In this document: positions 55,736 through 64,000 of the stretch, in pieces | Layout of the letters: each line of letters begins with the position of its first letter | How positions within the stretch are numbered: position 1 is the first letter of the stretch | Assembly (NCBI RefSeq): GCF_036226685.1 | Contig: NZ_CP109009.1 | Span: 3,100,001 to 3,164,000 of the forward strand | From: Streptomyces sp. NBC_00690 | GTDB taxonomy: Bacteria > Actinomycetota > Actinomycetes > Streptomycetales > Streptomycetaceae | Length of the DNA stretch: 64,000 nt | Direction of reading: 5' to 3' | Notes under the pieces: model-generated | What the model saw: only the letters and a program-made list of their open reading frames with translations | What the model was told of the DNA's origin: nothing | Database searches by the model: none | Program-made: the position numbers and the translations under genes

Positions 55736-58438
55736 ATGAACGAGGCGACGAGTTGCCAGCGGACCGACTGCGAGGGCAACTACGAGGACATGGGCGGCGG
55801 CGAGCTGTACTGCGACACCTGCGGCCTCGCGCCGGTGGCCGCATCGACCGGCTCCGCCACCAGGCGCCGAGCCGGCAGCGGTACGGAGGGCGGCGGGCGC
55901 GACAGTGCGTCCGTCCGAAGCAGTTCCCGCTCGTCCCGGGCCTCTTCCCGTTCGTCGACCTCGCGCCGCTCGGTCTCGGGACGGCTGTCTCGGTCGTTGA
56001 CCGGGGCCAATGCATCCTCAGGGTCGGTCTCGGTGCGCAGTTCGGGCACCTCAAGCGGCTCCTCTGCCCGCAATCGACTGGGCGCCGGCCTGGTGGTCGT
56101 ACCGGAAGTGCCGCGACCGGATCCCCGTGCGGCCGTGATGAGCGATCCCGAGGTGCCCGAACGCAAGCGGTTCTGCTCGCGCTCCGAGTGCGGTGCTCCC
56201 GTGGGGCGTTCGCGCGGCGACCGGCCGGGGCGTACGGAAGGCTTCTGCACCGCCTGTGGGCATCTGTACTCCTTCGTACCCAAACTGGCGCCCGGTGACA
56301 TCGTGCGCGGGCAGTACGAGGTGGTCGGTTGTCTGGCCCACGGGGGTCTGGGCTGGGTCTATCTGGCGGTGGACCGCGCCGTCTCCGACCGCTGGGTGGT
56401 TCTGAAGGGCCTTCTCGACACCGGTGACCAGGACGCGATGGCGGCGGCGATCTCAGAACGGCGGTTCCTCGCCGAGATCGAGCACTCCAACATCGTCCGT
56501 ATCTACAACTTCGTCGAGCACCTGGACCAGCGCAACGGCTCGCTCGACGGCTACATCGTCATGGAGTACGTGGGCGGGAAGTCGCTCAAGGAGTTGGCGA
56601 ACGACCGTCGGGACGCCGAAGGCAAGCGGGACCCGCTGCCCGTGGAGCAGGCGTGCGCCTATGGGATCGAGGCGCTGGAGGCGCTCGGCCATCTGCACAG
56701 CAGGAACCTGCTGTACTGCGACTTCAAGGTCGACAATGCGATCCAGCAGCAGGACCAGCTCAAACTGATCGACATGGGTGCGGTCCGACGGATGGACGAC
56801 GAGGAATCGGCGATCTACGGCACCGTCGGCTACCAGGCCCCCGAGGTCGCCGACGTCGGGCCTTCCGTGGCCTCCGACCTCTACACCGTCGCCCGGACGC
56901 TGGCCGTGTTGACCTTCGACTTCCAGGGCTACACGAATGTCTTCGTTGACTCCCTGCCCGACCCGGAGCACATCCAGGTCTTCCGTACCTACGAGTCGTT
57001 CTACCGGCTCCTCGTGCGGGCGACCGATCCCGACCCGGCCCGACGGTTCTCCTCCGCACAGGAGATGGCCGAACAGCTGACGGGGGTGCTGCGCGAGGTC
57101 GTCTCGATCCAGACGGGCCGCGCCCGCCCCTCGATGTCCACCCTCTTCGGTCCGGAACTGCGGGTCACGGACTCGGAGCTGTTCGCGGAGCTGACCGAGG
57201 ACGTGTCACAGCTCGGCGCCCGCAACGCGCGCCGAGGAGGAAAGCCCGCCGCACCGGCATCGATCCCGCGCCAGCCGGGTCCCGGGACCGGTGGAACGAC
57301 GGCTTCGACTTCCCTCGGGAAGAGCGCCGTCGGTACCGCGGCCGTCGGGCCCCCGCAGTCAGCCCCTGGTGCATCGAACGGCGCCCTGACCCTCGCCGGT
57401 GTAGGCACCGCCCTCGCCGTCGCCACGGGAGCGGCAGGGGCCCGGCTGACACCGCATCTCATCTCCCTGGACACCCGGGCCTTCTCGCTCGCCCTCCCCG
57501 TCCCCCGGGTGGACCCGAGCGACCCCCACGCGGGCTTCCTGGCCGGACTGATGACCTCGGCACCCGCCGAGTTGATCGCAGCCCTGCGCAGCACCCCGAC
57601 CGCCTCCCCGGAAACCCGTCTGCGCGAGCTGCGCGCCCAGTTGGAGACGGGCGACGTCGACTCTGCCGTGACCGCCCTGCGCACCCTGGAGACCGAGCAC
57701 ACCGACGACTGGAGGGTGGTCTGGTACCGCGGTCTGACCTCCTTGGTGACCGGGGACCACGCAGCGGCTGCGCTCTCCTTCGACGCCGTGTACGACGCGT
57801 TCCCGGGTGAACCGGCGCCCAAGCTCGCTCTGGGCGTCTGCGCCGAGGTGCTCGGCCAGTTGGACAACGCCGCGGAGTACTACCGTCTGGTGTGGACGAC
57901 CGACCCCAGCTATGTGAGCGCCGCCTTCGGTCTGGCACGCGTACAACTCGCCTCCGGCGACCGGGCCGGGGCGGTCCGTACGCTGGAATCGGTGCCGGAA
58001 GCGTCCATCCACTACACGGCGGCCAGGGTCGCGGCGGTCAGGGCTCGGTTGCGGCGGCGGGGCGCGCACGACCCCCTGATGGATGATCTGGCCGCGGCGG
58101 CGGCGCAGGTGGAAGCCTTGAAAACATTCGGTCTCGACGCCGTTCGCCGTGAACAGTTGTCCACAGAGGTACTCGGCACGGCGCTGGACTGGGTACTCTC
58201 CGGTAGTCCCGGAGCATCGCAGCCCGTACCGGACCCGTCGAGCACGTCACAGCCCGGCAGCGCGACCGCCGCGCGGCAGGCACCGACCCAACTGCTCGGC
58301 AGTGAACTGGACGAACGCGGACTGCGCTTCGGGCTGGAACGCTCGTTCCGGGTGCTCGCCCGGCTCGCCCAGCGGGGTGAGGAGCGGATGGACCTGGTGG
58401 AGCGTGCCAACCGCTTCCGCCCCCGGACGTGGGTGTGA
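55736..58438 (+). CDS. pknG: PknG-type serine/threonine kinase with two zinc ribbons and a TPR tail
   Basis: A 900-residue soluble kinase. Residues 7-29 hold zinc ribbon 1 (C7, C12, C26, C29). A Ser/Arg-rich linker of about 60 residues follows, then zinc ribbon 2 (C147, C152, C171, C174). The kinase domain spans about 185-460, with ATP-site Lys K224, catalytic D329 in LLYCDFKVDN, and Mg-binding D346 in LIDMGAVRR; the HRD and DFG motifs are non-standard as in mycobacterial PknG. TPR-like helices (about 620-900) end the chain. In mycobacteria PknG phosphorylates the FHA protein GarA to tune glutamate metabolism. An AGGGGGGAG ribosome site precedes ATG 55736. Confidence 0.93.
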   Translation: MNEATSCQRTDCEGNYEDMGGGELYCDTCGLAPVAASTGSATRRRAGSGTEGGGRDSASVRSSSRSSRASSRSSTSRRSVSGRLSRSLTGANASSGSVSVRSSGTSSGSSARNRLGAGLVVVPEVPRPDPRAAVMSDPEVPERKRFCSRSECGAPVGRSRGDRPGRTEGFCTACGHLYSFVPKLAPGDIVRGQYEVVGCLAHGGLGWVYLAVDRAVSDRWVVLKGLLDTGDQDAMAAAISERRFLAEIEHSNIVRIYNFVEHLDQRNGSLDGYIVMEYVGGKSLKELANDRRDAEGKRDPLPVEQACAYGIEALEALGHLHSRNLLYCDFKVDNAIQQQDQLKLIDMGAVRRMDDEESAIYGTVGYQAPEVADVGPSVASDLYTVARTLAVLTFDFQGYTNVFVDSLPDPEHIQVFRTYESFYRLLVRATDPDPARRFSSAQEMAEQLTGVLREVVSIQTGRARPSMSTLFGPELRVTDSELFAELTEDVSQLGARNARRGGKPAAPASIPRQPGPGTGGTTASTSLGKSAVGTAAVGPPQSAPGASNGALTLAGVGTALAVATGAAGARLTPHLISLDTRAFSLALPVPRVDPSDPHAGFLAGLMTSAPAELIAALRSTPTASPETRLRELRAQLETGDVDSAVTALRTLETEHTDDWRVVWYRGLTSLVTGDHAAAALSFDAVYDAFPGEPAPKLALGVCAEVLGQLDNAAEYYRLVWTTDPSYVSAAFGLARVQLASGDRAGAVRTLESVPEASIHYTAARVAAVRARLRRRGAHDPLMDDLAAAAAQVEALKTFGLDAVRREQLSTEVLGTALDWVLSGSPGASQPVPDPSSTSQPGSATAARQAPTQLLGSELDERGLRFGLERSFRVLARLAQRGEERMDLVERANRFRPRTWV

Positions 58439-58441
58439 TCG

Positions 58442-60019
58442 ATGTCGTCTCAGATGCATCAGTCGGCCGCGGGGCCGTCGTGCCCCGGCTGCTCCGAACC
58501 GCTGGAGGAGGGTGACCGCTACTGCGGGGCGTGTGGCTTCGACCTCTCCGCCTTCCCGGCACAGGTGGGACGGGATCGTCCGACGCTCGTCCTGGGCGTG
58601 CCGGACGGCCGAGCCGCCTGGCCGCGTGCCACCGGCGTCGACAGCGCGGGGACTCCCGCCCGGGTGCAGCATCCCGGAGAGCTGCCCGGCCTGGACTCCC
58701 GCGGGGTGCAACTGCCCACCTTCGCCCCGGGGCACGCTGGTGCGGACGGCCACGGCGGTGCCGGCGTCGGGCCGTCGTACGGCAGCGCGGCCAGCGAGTA
58801 CGGCACCGGGGGTGCCCCGCACACCGCCGCCGGCACACCCGCGTACGGCTCGCCGGCCGGGTCCTTCCCCGCAGGTGGTGCCGCGCCATTCGGCTACGCG
58901 GCCGACGGGTCCACCGGGGAGCCCCGCGCCACCGGGAGTGGGCTCTCTCCCCATCCCGTGCGCAACGACGACCCCCGGTCGTCGTCCGGCGCGGTCCCAG
59001 ACACTGACGGGGACTTCACCCTTCCCGCACCCGTGGAGGGCGCCGGCGACCCGATGGCGACACCGCACATCGCCAAGGTGTGCGTGGCCTGTCGGGCGGG
59101 CCGGGTGGACACCGACGGGTACTGCGAGAACTGCGGTCATGCGCAGCCCCGAGAACGCGACCACATGGAGCTCGAACTGGTCGGAATCGCCGCGGTCAGC
59201 GACCGCGGGCTGCGCCACCACCGCAACGAGGACGCGTTCGCCATCGCCACGACCGCGCTCCCCGACGGCTCCCCCGCCATCACGGCGATCGTCTGCGACG
59301 GTGTCTCGTCCGCGGTCCGTCCGGACGAGGCGTCGCTGGCGGCGGCCTCGGCGGCCAATGCGTTCCTGGCGGGCTGCTTGCCCCGCGGGACGCATCCCCA
59401 GCAGGCCATGCGGGACGCCATCGTCGCCGCCGCCGACGCGGTCAACGCCCTGGCCGATGGGAACCCACCGATCGACCCTCTGGAGCCGCCGCCCGCGAAC
59501 CAGTTGAACGCACCCGCGTGCACGATCGTCGGGGCGATCTGTGCGGCGGGCCTCCTGGTCGTCGGCTGGGTCGGTGACAGCCGGGTGTACTGGGTGCCCG
59601 ACGACCGCAGCACTCCCGCCGCCCGGCTGACGGAGGACGACTCCTGGGCGGCCCAGATGGTCGCCGCCGGATTGATGAGCGAGGAAGAGGCGTACGCAGA
59701 CCGGCGTGCCCACGCCATCACCGGGTGGTTGGGTGCCGACGCCTATGAACTGGACCCGCACACGGCGGCCTTCAAGCCGGACCGCCCGGGGGTGGTGGTG
59801 GTGTGCACCGACGGTCTGTGGAACTACGCGGAGGCCGCCGAGGACATGGCCAGGGTCATTCCGCCCGATGCCTCCGCCCGTCCTCTTCACAGCGCCCAAG
59901 TGCTCGTGGGCCACGCCCTGGACGGCGGGGGTCATGACAACGTGACCGTGGCGGTGGTGCCGTTCACGGTCGAACCGCACGGCTCCGAATCCGTCTGGCC
60001 CCCGTCCGGACCGGCATGA
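58442..60019 (+). CDS. PP2C-family phosphatase with two zinc ribbons
   Basis: A 525-residue soluble PPM phosphatase. Zinc ribbons lie at C14, C17, C28, C31 and C214, C217, C228, C231, with a Gly/Pro-rich linker between. The catalytic domain (about 245-510) shows GLRHHRNEDAFAI, AIVCDGVSSA, GWVGDSRVYWV, VCTDGLWNYA and HDNVTVAVV, giving the metal-binding Asp residues. It should dephosphorylate substrates of the adjacent kinase. It starts 3 bp after the pknG stop, so the two are translationally coupled. Confidence 0.93.
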   Translation: MSSQMHQSAAGPSCPGCSEPLEEGDRYCGACGFDLSAFPAQVGRDRPTLVLGVPDGRAAWPRATGVDSAGTPARVQHPGELPGLDSRGVQLPTFAPGHAGADGHGGAGVGPSYGSAASEYGTGGAPHTAAGTPAYGSPAGSFPAGGAAPFGYAADGSTGEPRATGSGLSPHPVRNDDPRSSSGAVPDTDGDFTLPAPVEGAGDPMATPHIAKVCVACRAGRVDTDGYCENCGHAQPRERDHMELELVGIAAVSDRGLRHHRNEDAFAIATTALPDGSPAITAIVCDGVSSAVRPDEASLAAASAANAFLAGCLPRGTHPQQAMRDAIVAAADAVNALADGNPPIDPLEPPPANQLNAPACTIVGAICAAGLLVVGWVGDSRVYWVPDDRSTPAARLTEDDSWAAQMVAAGLMSEEEAYADRRAHAITGWLGADAYELDPHTAAFKPDRPGVVVVCTDGLWNYAEAAEDMARVIPPDASARPLHSAQVLVGHALDGGGHDNVTVAVVPFTVEPHGSESVWPPSGPA

Positions 60020-60242
60020 GCGGGGCCCGAGTCCATCCGGTGACGGCGCTCTGCGACGTCCGGCGCTCCCGCCCGTCCGTCCGGGCGAGCGGCAGCGCAC
60101 CCCGAGGAGCCGTTGGTAAGCGCCGCCCGGACCGATCCGAGCCGGCCGACCCGCACCACCGAGCCCGTCTTCGGTCCCCGCAGCCCACGGGGCCCTCCCG
60201 CTGACCGATCCTCCCGAGTGGAGTGTTCAAGGAGCCCATCAG

Positions 60243-61601
60243 ATGGCCGTTTTCTCCAAGTCCCAGGTGCCGCAGTTCTCCGTCGACGTGTATCAGAACG
60301 AGTTCCTGCCCGAAGGCGGACAGGAGGTGAACGCGATCGTGACGGTCACCTCGACCGGTGGGGGCACCACCCGGGGAGTACAGTTCACGGGCGCTTCGAC
60401 GACGCCCGATGCGATACCGGTGCCACCTTCGGGCGCGGCCGTCGTCATCATGGTCGACTGCTCGGGTTCGATGGACTATCCGCCGACCAAGATGCGCAAT
60501 GCTCGCGATGCCACCGCCGCCGCGATCGACACCCTGCGCGACGGTGTGGAGTTCGCCGTGGTCGCGGGTACGCACCGGGCCACGGAGGTCTATCCGGGCG
60601 ATGGACGACTGGCGGTCGCCGACGCCGGCAGCCGGGCGGCGGCCAAGGACTCGCTCCGCAGGCTCTCGGCGAGCGGGGGTACGGCCATCGGCACCTGGCT
60701 GCGACTGACGGCCGCTCTGCTCGCCACGGCCAACAGCGCCATCCGGCACGGAATCCTGCTGACCGACGGACGCAACGAGCACGAGACTCCGGAGGAGTTG
60801 CAGAAGGCACTGCGGGCCGCCACCGGACACTTCACCTGTGACGCGCGGGGCGTGGGGACCGACTGGGAGGTCAAGGAGGTCACCGGAATCGCGTCCGCGC
60901 TGCTGGGCACGGCTGACATCGTCGCCGACCCGACCCATCTCGCCGAAGACTTCACCGGGATGATGGAGAAGGCGATGGGCAAGGGGATCGCCGATGTTGC
61001 CCTGCGCCTGTGGACACCCGTCGGGGTGGAGATCAAGTACGTCAAGCAGGTCGCTCCCTCGGTCGAGGACCTGACCCCGCGGCGCACCCAGGCCGGCCCG
61101 CGCGCCGGCGACTACCCGACCGGCTCGTGGGGCGACGAGTCCCGCGATTATCACGTGTGCGTGGAAGTGCCCCAGGCCAGCATCGGACAGGAAATGCTGG
61201 CGGCCCGCGCTTCCTTGATCATCCCGTCCGTGGACGGGAGCGCGCCCCAGGTGCTCTCCCAGGGGCTGATACGAGCGGTCTGGACGGATGACATGGCGGC
61301 ATCGACGTCCATCAACCCGCAGGTGGCGCACTACACAGGCCAGGCTGAACTAGCACAAGTCATCCAACAAGGGCTCGATGCTCGCAAGTCCGGTCATATC
61401 GATGATGCGACGGCCAAGCTGGGACGCGCGGTGCAGCTCGCCGCCGCCTCGGGGAACGAAGACACTGCGAAACTCCTTTCGAAGGTGGTGGACGTGGTCG
61501 ACGTCGCGACAGGTACTGTGCGACTGAAGGCCAAGGTCGCGGACGCCGACGAGATGACTCTCGAAACACGCTCCACAAAGACGGTGCGCGTGAAGAAGTG
61601 A
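60243..61601 (+). CDS. VWA domain protein
   Basis: A 452-residue cytosolic protein with a von Willebrand A domain of about 180 residues. The metal-ion-dependent adhesion site is intact: D72-x-S74-x-S76 in VIMVDCSGSM, Thr in SASGGTAIGTWL, and Asp in ILLTDGRNEH. The C-terminal 200 residues include a beta-rich segment and helical repeats near AELAQVIQQGLDARKSGHID. VWA proteins often act with kinases and PP2C phosphatases in TerY-type triads. It lies 223 bp after the phosphatase gene and 88 bp before the FHA gene. Confidence 0.9.
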   Translation: MAVFSKSQVPQFSVDVYQNEFLPEGGQEVNAIVTVTSTGGGTTRGVQFTGASTTPDAIPVPPSGAAVVIMVDCSGSMDYPPTKMRNARDATAAAIDTLRDGVEFAVVAGTHRATEVYPGDGRLAVADAGSRAAAKDSLRRLSASGGTAIGTWLRLTAALLATANSAIRHGILLTDGRNEHETPEELQKALRAATGHFTCDARGVGTDWEVKEVTGIASALLGTADIVADPTHLAEDFTGMMEKAMGKGIADVALRLWTPVGVEIKYVKQVAPSVEDLTPRRTQAGPRAGDYPTGSWGDESRDYHVCVEVPQASIGQEMLAARASLIIPSVDGSAPQVLSQGLIRAVWTDDMAASTSINPQVAHYTGQAELAQVIQQGLDARKSGHIDDATAKLGRAVQLAAASGNEDTAKLLSKVVDVVDVATGTVRLKAKVADADEMTLETRSTKTVRVKK

Positions 61602-61689
61602 TCGGCGCGCTCCGCGTCCACGGCACACACGATCAGCTCATGAAGTGGGACGGCCCTCGGGCCGGACAAGGAGAGGGGGAAGCGCCGAC

Positions 61690-62868
61690 ATGCCGACCTG
61701 CCCGAACGGACACCAGTCGGGTTCCGATGACTGGTGCGAGGTCTGCGGCCACCGCATGGCCCCCGGCGCTCCTCCAGGAGCCGCACCACCGCCGTCGTAC
61801 GGCTACCCCGGTCAGGGCGACCCGAACGCCACCGCCGTGGCCGAGTTGTGTCCGCAGTGCCGCACCCCGCGCGAGGCGATGGCCCCGTACTGCGAGGAGT
61901 GCCGGTACAACTTCCTGACGCACACGGCGACCTCCTACACCCCCCTCGCGCCGCCGCCACAGCAGCAGCAGTCGGGGTTGAATCTGCCCTCGGGGTTCAC
62001 CAGCCAGCCGCCCCCGCCCCAGCAGGGCCACGGTCAGCAGCACGACGCCTTCGACTACCAGGGTTCGCGACCGTCACAGCTCAACCGGCCGGCCGAGCCG
62101 CTGAACGACCCGTCCGGCCGGCAGCACTCCGGCTATGCGCAGCCCCCCGGTTTCCCGCAGGGACCCGGGCACCAGGCGCCGCCCTCGTACCAGCAGCAGT
62201 CCGCTCCCCCGATACCCCAGCAGCCGCACCAGACCGGCAGCGACGACTGGATGATCCCTCCGCCCTCCCAGGGCCAGGGTTCCCCCGGGCCGCAGAGCCA
62301 GGGCATGCAGGCGGGGATGTCGCTCTTCCAGCAGCAGTCCGGCCCATCCAGCCACGGCAGCGCCCCGTCGCAGTACGGCGAGCAGGGTCGGCAGATGCAG
62401 TCCGGTGGCCATGAGCAGGGCGACCCCGGTCGGCACCAGTCCGCTCCGTCCTACCAGTCTCAGGGAGCGTGGAGCGCCGTCATAGCGCCGGACCGCGAAT
62501 ACTTCCTGGCGATGATGCAGCGCAGCGGGCCGGACGCGACGGGGCTCACCGTCCCCGCGTACTCGCCGGAGCAGCACCTACCGCTCTCGGGCAGCCAGAT
62601 CACCATCGGCCGGCGCCGCCAGTCGACCGGGGAAGCCCCGGACATCGACCTGTCGGTGCCGCCGGAGGACCCGGGCGTCTCGCACAAGCACGCGGTACTG
62701 GTGCAGCAGCAGGACGGCTCGTGGGCCGTGGTCGACCAGAACTCCACCAACGGCACCACGATCAACGGCGGTGAAGAGCCGATCCAGCCGTACGTGCCGG
62801 TGCCTTTGAACGACGGCGACCGCGTGCACGTCGGCGCCTGGACGACGATCACCGTTCGCCGGGGCTAG
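61690..62868 (+). CDS. FHA domain protein with two zinc ribbons
   Basis: A 392-residue protein that should read phosphothreonine. Zinc-ribbon 1 uses C4, H8, C16 and C19, and zinc-ribbon 2 uses C54, C57, C68 and C71. A Gln/Pro/Ser-rich linker of about 190 residues follows. The C-terminal FHA domain has ITIGRRRQST, DLSVPPEDPGVSHKHAVL and VVDQNSTNGTTIN, with the Arg, Ser, His and Asn expected for phosphothreonine binding. The N-terminal GarA-type ETTS phosphorylation motif is absent. It is a likely reader or substrate of the upstream PknG. ATG 61690 starts MPTCPNGHQSG; longer versions lack the ribbon at the N-terminus. Confidence 0.92.
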   Translation: MPTCPNGHQSGSDDWCEVCGHRMAPGAPPGAAPPPSYGYPGQGDPNATAVAELCPQCRTPREAMAPYCEECRYNFLTHTATSYTPLAPPPQQQQSGLNLPSGFTSQPPPPQQGHGQQHDAFDYQGSRPSQLNRPAEPLNDPSGRQHSGYAQPPGFPQGPGHQAPPSYQQQSAPPIPQQPHQTGSDDWMIPPPSQGQGSPGPQSQGMQAGMSLFQQQSGPSSHGSAPSQYGEQGRQMQSGGHEQGDPGRHQSAPSYQSQGAWSAVIAPDREYFLAMMQRSGPDATGLTVPAYSPEQHLPLSGSQITIGRRRQSTGEAPDIDLSVPPEDPGVSHKHAVLVQQQDGSWAVVDQNSTNGTTINGGEEPIQPYVPVPLNDGDRVHVGAWTTITVRRG

Positions 62869-62907
62869 ATCCACAGGCGCGGCTGCTACGGCCGCGCCGA
62901 TCGGCGT

Positions 62908-62949
62908 CACCCCCGTACCCATGGCCCCTCGGTCGTCGGTATGGGGGTG
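62908..62949. terminator. bidirectional terminator at the end of the signalling cluster
   Basis: CACCCCCGTAC (62908-62918) pairs with GTATGGGGGTG (62939-62949) over 11 positions, with one G-U pair, around a 20-base loop. It lies between the convergent FHA and methyltransferase genes. Confidence 0.6.
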
Positions 62950-63034
62950 CCGCCGATTCTGTTCGTTCCTCGGCGGACCGGTTCACGGCTGAGCGCCGGA
63001 AAGCCCCCGCCCCATGGCATCGGGCGAGCTGGCG

Positions 63035-64000
63035 CTACTCCGTGGCCGTACGCCCGAGCGGCCAGGCGTAGGGACCGTCCGGGTCGTCGAGCCAGGCCCA
63101 CTGGTGATCGGCCGTGACCGTCACTCCGAACCGATCGCGCAGCGGATGCCCCTCGCGCTCCCACAGTGAGAGCGCCTCCCGTGGATCGAGGCTGCCGGCG
63201 GTCAGGGTCAGCAAGAAGCGGAAGAGATCATTCTCCAGCAGCCGACGGGGAAGTCCGCCGATGCGTCGCTCCGGCACCGCGTCTGATCCGCGCAGTGCGA
63301 CGAAGTACGCGGACGTCCGCAGGAAGTGCCCCTCCGCGCTGCGCCCGTCGACGTCGTCGCGCACCCTGAGGGAGATCAGCCCGGTGGACAGTGGCGCAAG
63401 GATGAGGGCGTCCGGGTTGCACTGGGCCAACCAGCCGGGGGGAACGGACGGCAAGGTGCAGGTCGCGATGATCCGGTCGAAGGGGGCCCGGTCGGGGCAG
63501 CCCCGCGCTCCGTCACCGGTGACCACGGCTGGACGGTAGCCCGCCGCTGCGAGATGCACCCGGGCGGACTCGGTGATCTCCGCGTCCATGTCGATGCTGG
63601 TGACCTTGGAATCCCCGAGCCGATGGCAGAGCAGGGCGGCGTTGTAGCCGGTGCCCGCCCCGATCTCCAGCACCGAGTGGCCGGGCCGCACCTGAAGGGC
63701 TTCGAGCATCCCGGCCATGAGCGACGGCTGACTGCTGGACGAGATCAGTTCGCCGTCCCGCACCCGGGTGGCCAGCGGACCGTCGTAGTACGCCCCGCGC
63801 AACCAGCGCTCCCTTCGCACCGGGTCGGGATCTTCGCCCCAGAGCCGCTCGTATCTGCCCGTGCGGTTCACGAAGTAGTAGGGCACGAAGAGGTGCCGAG
63901 GCACCTCTTCAAAGGCGAGACGCCAAGCGGGGTCGGTCAGTCCGCCCCCGTCCGTGATCAGCCGCACGAGAGCCGCCCGCGCCTCGTCGGCGGGCTCGCC
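63035..64000 (-). CDS. isoaspartate O-methyltransferase-like protein (partial at right edge)
   Basis: At least 321 residues of a SAM-dependent methyltransferase resembling protein-L-isoaspartate O-methyltransferases. VLEIGAGTGYNAALLCHRLG is the SAM-binding motif, the PRHLFVPYYFVNR segment precedes it, and SSSSQPSLMAGMLEAL is the family's substrate loop. The C-terminal 120 residues are an extra domain. A GTG at 63967 is present, but the frame stays open past it to the window end (residues GEPADEARAALVRLITD), so the true start is likely outside. Possible role in protein repair or in tailoring of a natural product. Confidence 0.85.
   Translation of the reverse strand, partial: GEPADEARAALVRLITDGGGLTDPAWRLAFEEVPRHLFVPYYFVNRTGRYERLWGEDPDPVRRERWLRGAYYDGPLATRVRDGELISSSSQPSLMAGMLEALQVRPGHSVLEIGAGTGYNAALLCHRLGDSKVTSIDMDAEITESARVHLAAAGYRPAVVTGDGARGCPDRAPFDRIIATCTLPSVPPGWLAQCNPDALILAPLSTGLISLRVRDDVDGRSAEGHFLRTSAYFVALRGSDAVPERRIGGLPRRLLENDLFRFLLTLTAGSLDPREALSLWEREGHPLRDRFGVTVTADHQWAWLDDPDGPYAWPLGRTATE

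Overview
This 64 kb window is high-GC actinobacterial DNA and almost certainly comes from a Streptomyces or close relative. The evidence is strong GC bias with long antisense shadow frames, frequent GTG starts, a complete conservon, a PknG/GlnX/GlnH signalling module, a mycothiol-linked Rv2466c-type protein, and a single bldA-type TTA codon. I see no tRNA, rRNA, CRISPR array, insertion sequence or prophage. It reads as ordinary core chromosome with a few accessory insertions.

Layout. 0.4-8.6 kb: Eis-like acetyltransferase, Nei/Fpg glycosylase, rpiB, two paralogous amino-acid permeases flanking a DUF2087 protein and a solo BioY biotin transporter, then a histidine phosphatase. 8.7-13.8 kb: a sugar-acid or polyol catabolic locus with two FGGY kinases, a DeoR-type regulator and a D-2-hydroxyacid dehydrogenase. 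The regulator's gene has a TTA codon near its start, and a perfect palindrome lies in the divergent promoter region. 13.8-29.7 kb: a secreted glycerophosphodiesterase, sodF behind a Nur-like (nickel) operator, an Rv2466c-like thioredoxin-fold protein, two pepN paralogues, an AbiEi-like/nuclease-fold protein, a secreted serine hydrolase, a large secreted subtilase, and asd.

30.1-32.9 kb: a complete conservon (cvnA-B-C-D) with overlapping reading frames. 33.1-35.1 kb: a divergent EamA exporter/MarR regulator pair separated by three abutting 15-bp direct repeats. 35.2-43.7 kb: a small membrane protein, malQ plus a proline-rich protein, a secreted GH84 protein whose first catalytic Asp appears to be Gln, an HNH endonuclease and an MscS channel. 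44.2-51.0 kb: a sugar-uptake operon made of a cysteine-free ROK regulator, an ABC binding protein with two permeases, a GH4 6-phospho-glycosidase and a BadF/BadG-type kinase. This suggests uptake by ABC transport, phosphorylation by ATP and cleavage by a 6-phospho-glycosidase without a PTS.

51.6-62.9 kb is the most interesting block: glnX and glnH (sensing of extracellular amino acid), an unrecognised helical protein, pknG, a PP2C phosphatase, a VWA protein and an FHA protein. The kinase, the phosphatase and the FHA protein each carry two zinc ribbons outside the catalytic or binding domain. The set combines the mycobacterial GlnX-GlnH-PknG nutrient-sensing module with a kinase/PP2C/VWA triad like those described for Ter-type stress systems. 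The right edge cuts an isoaspartate-methyltransferase-like gene.
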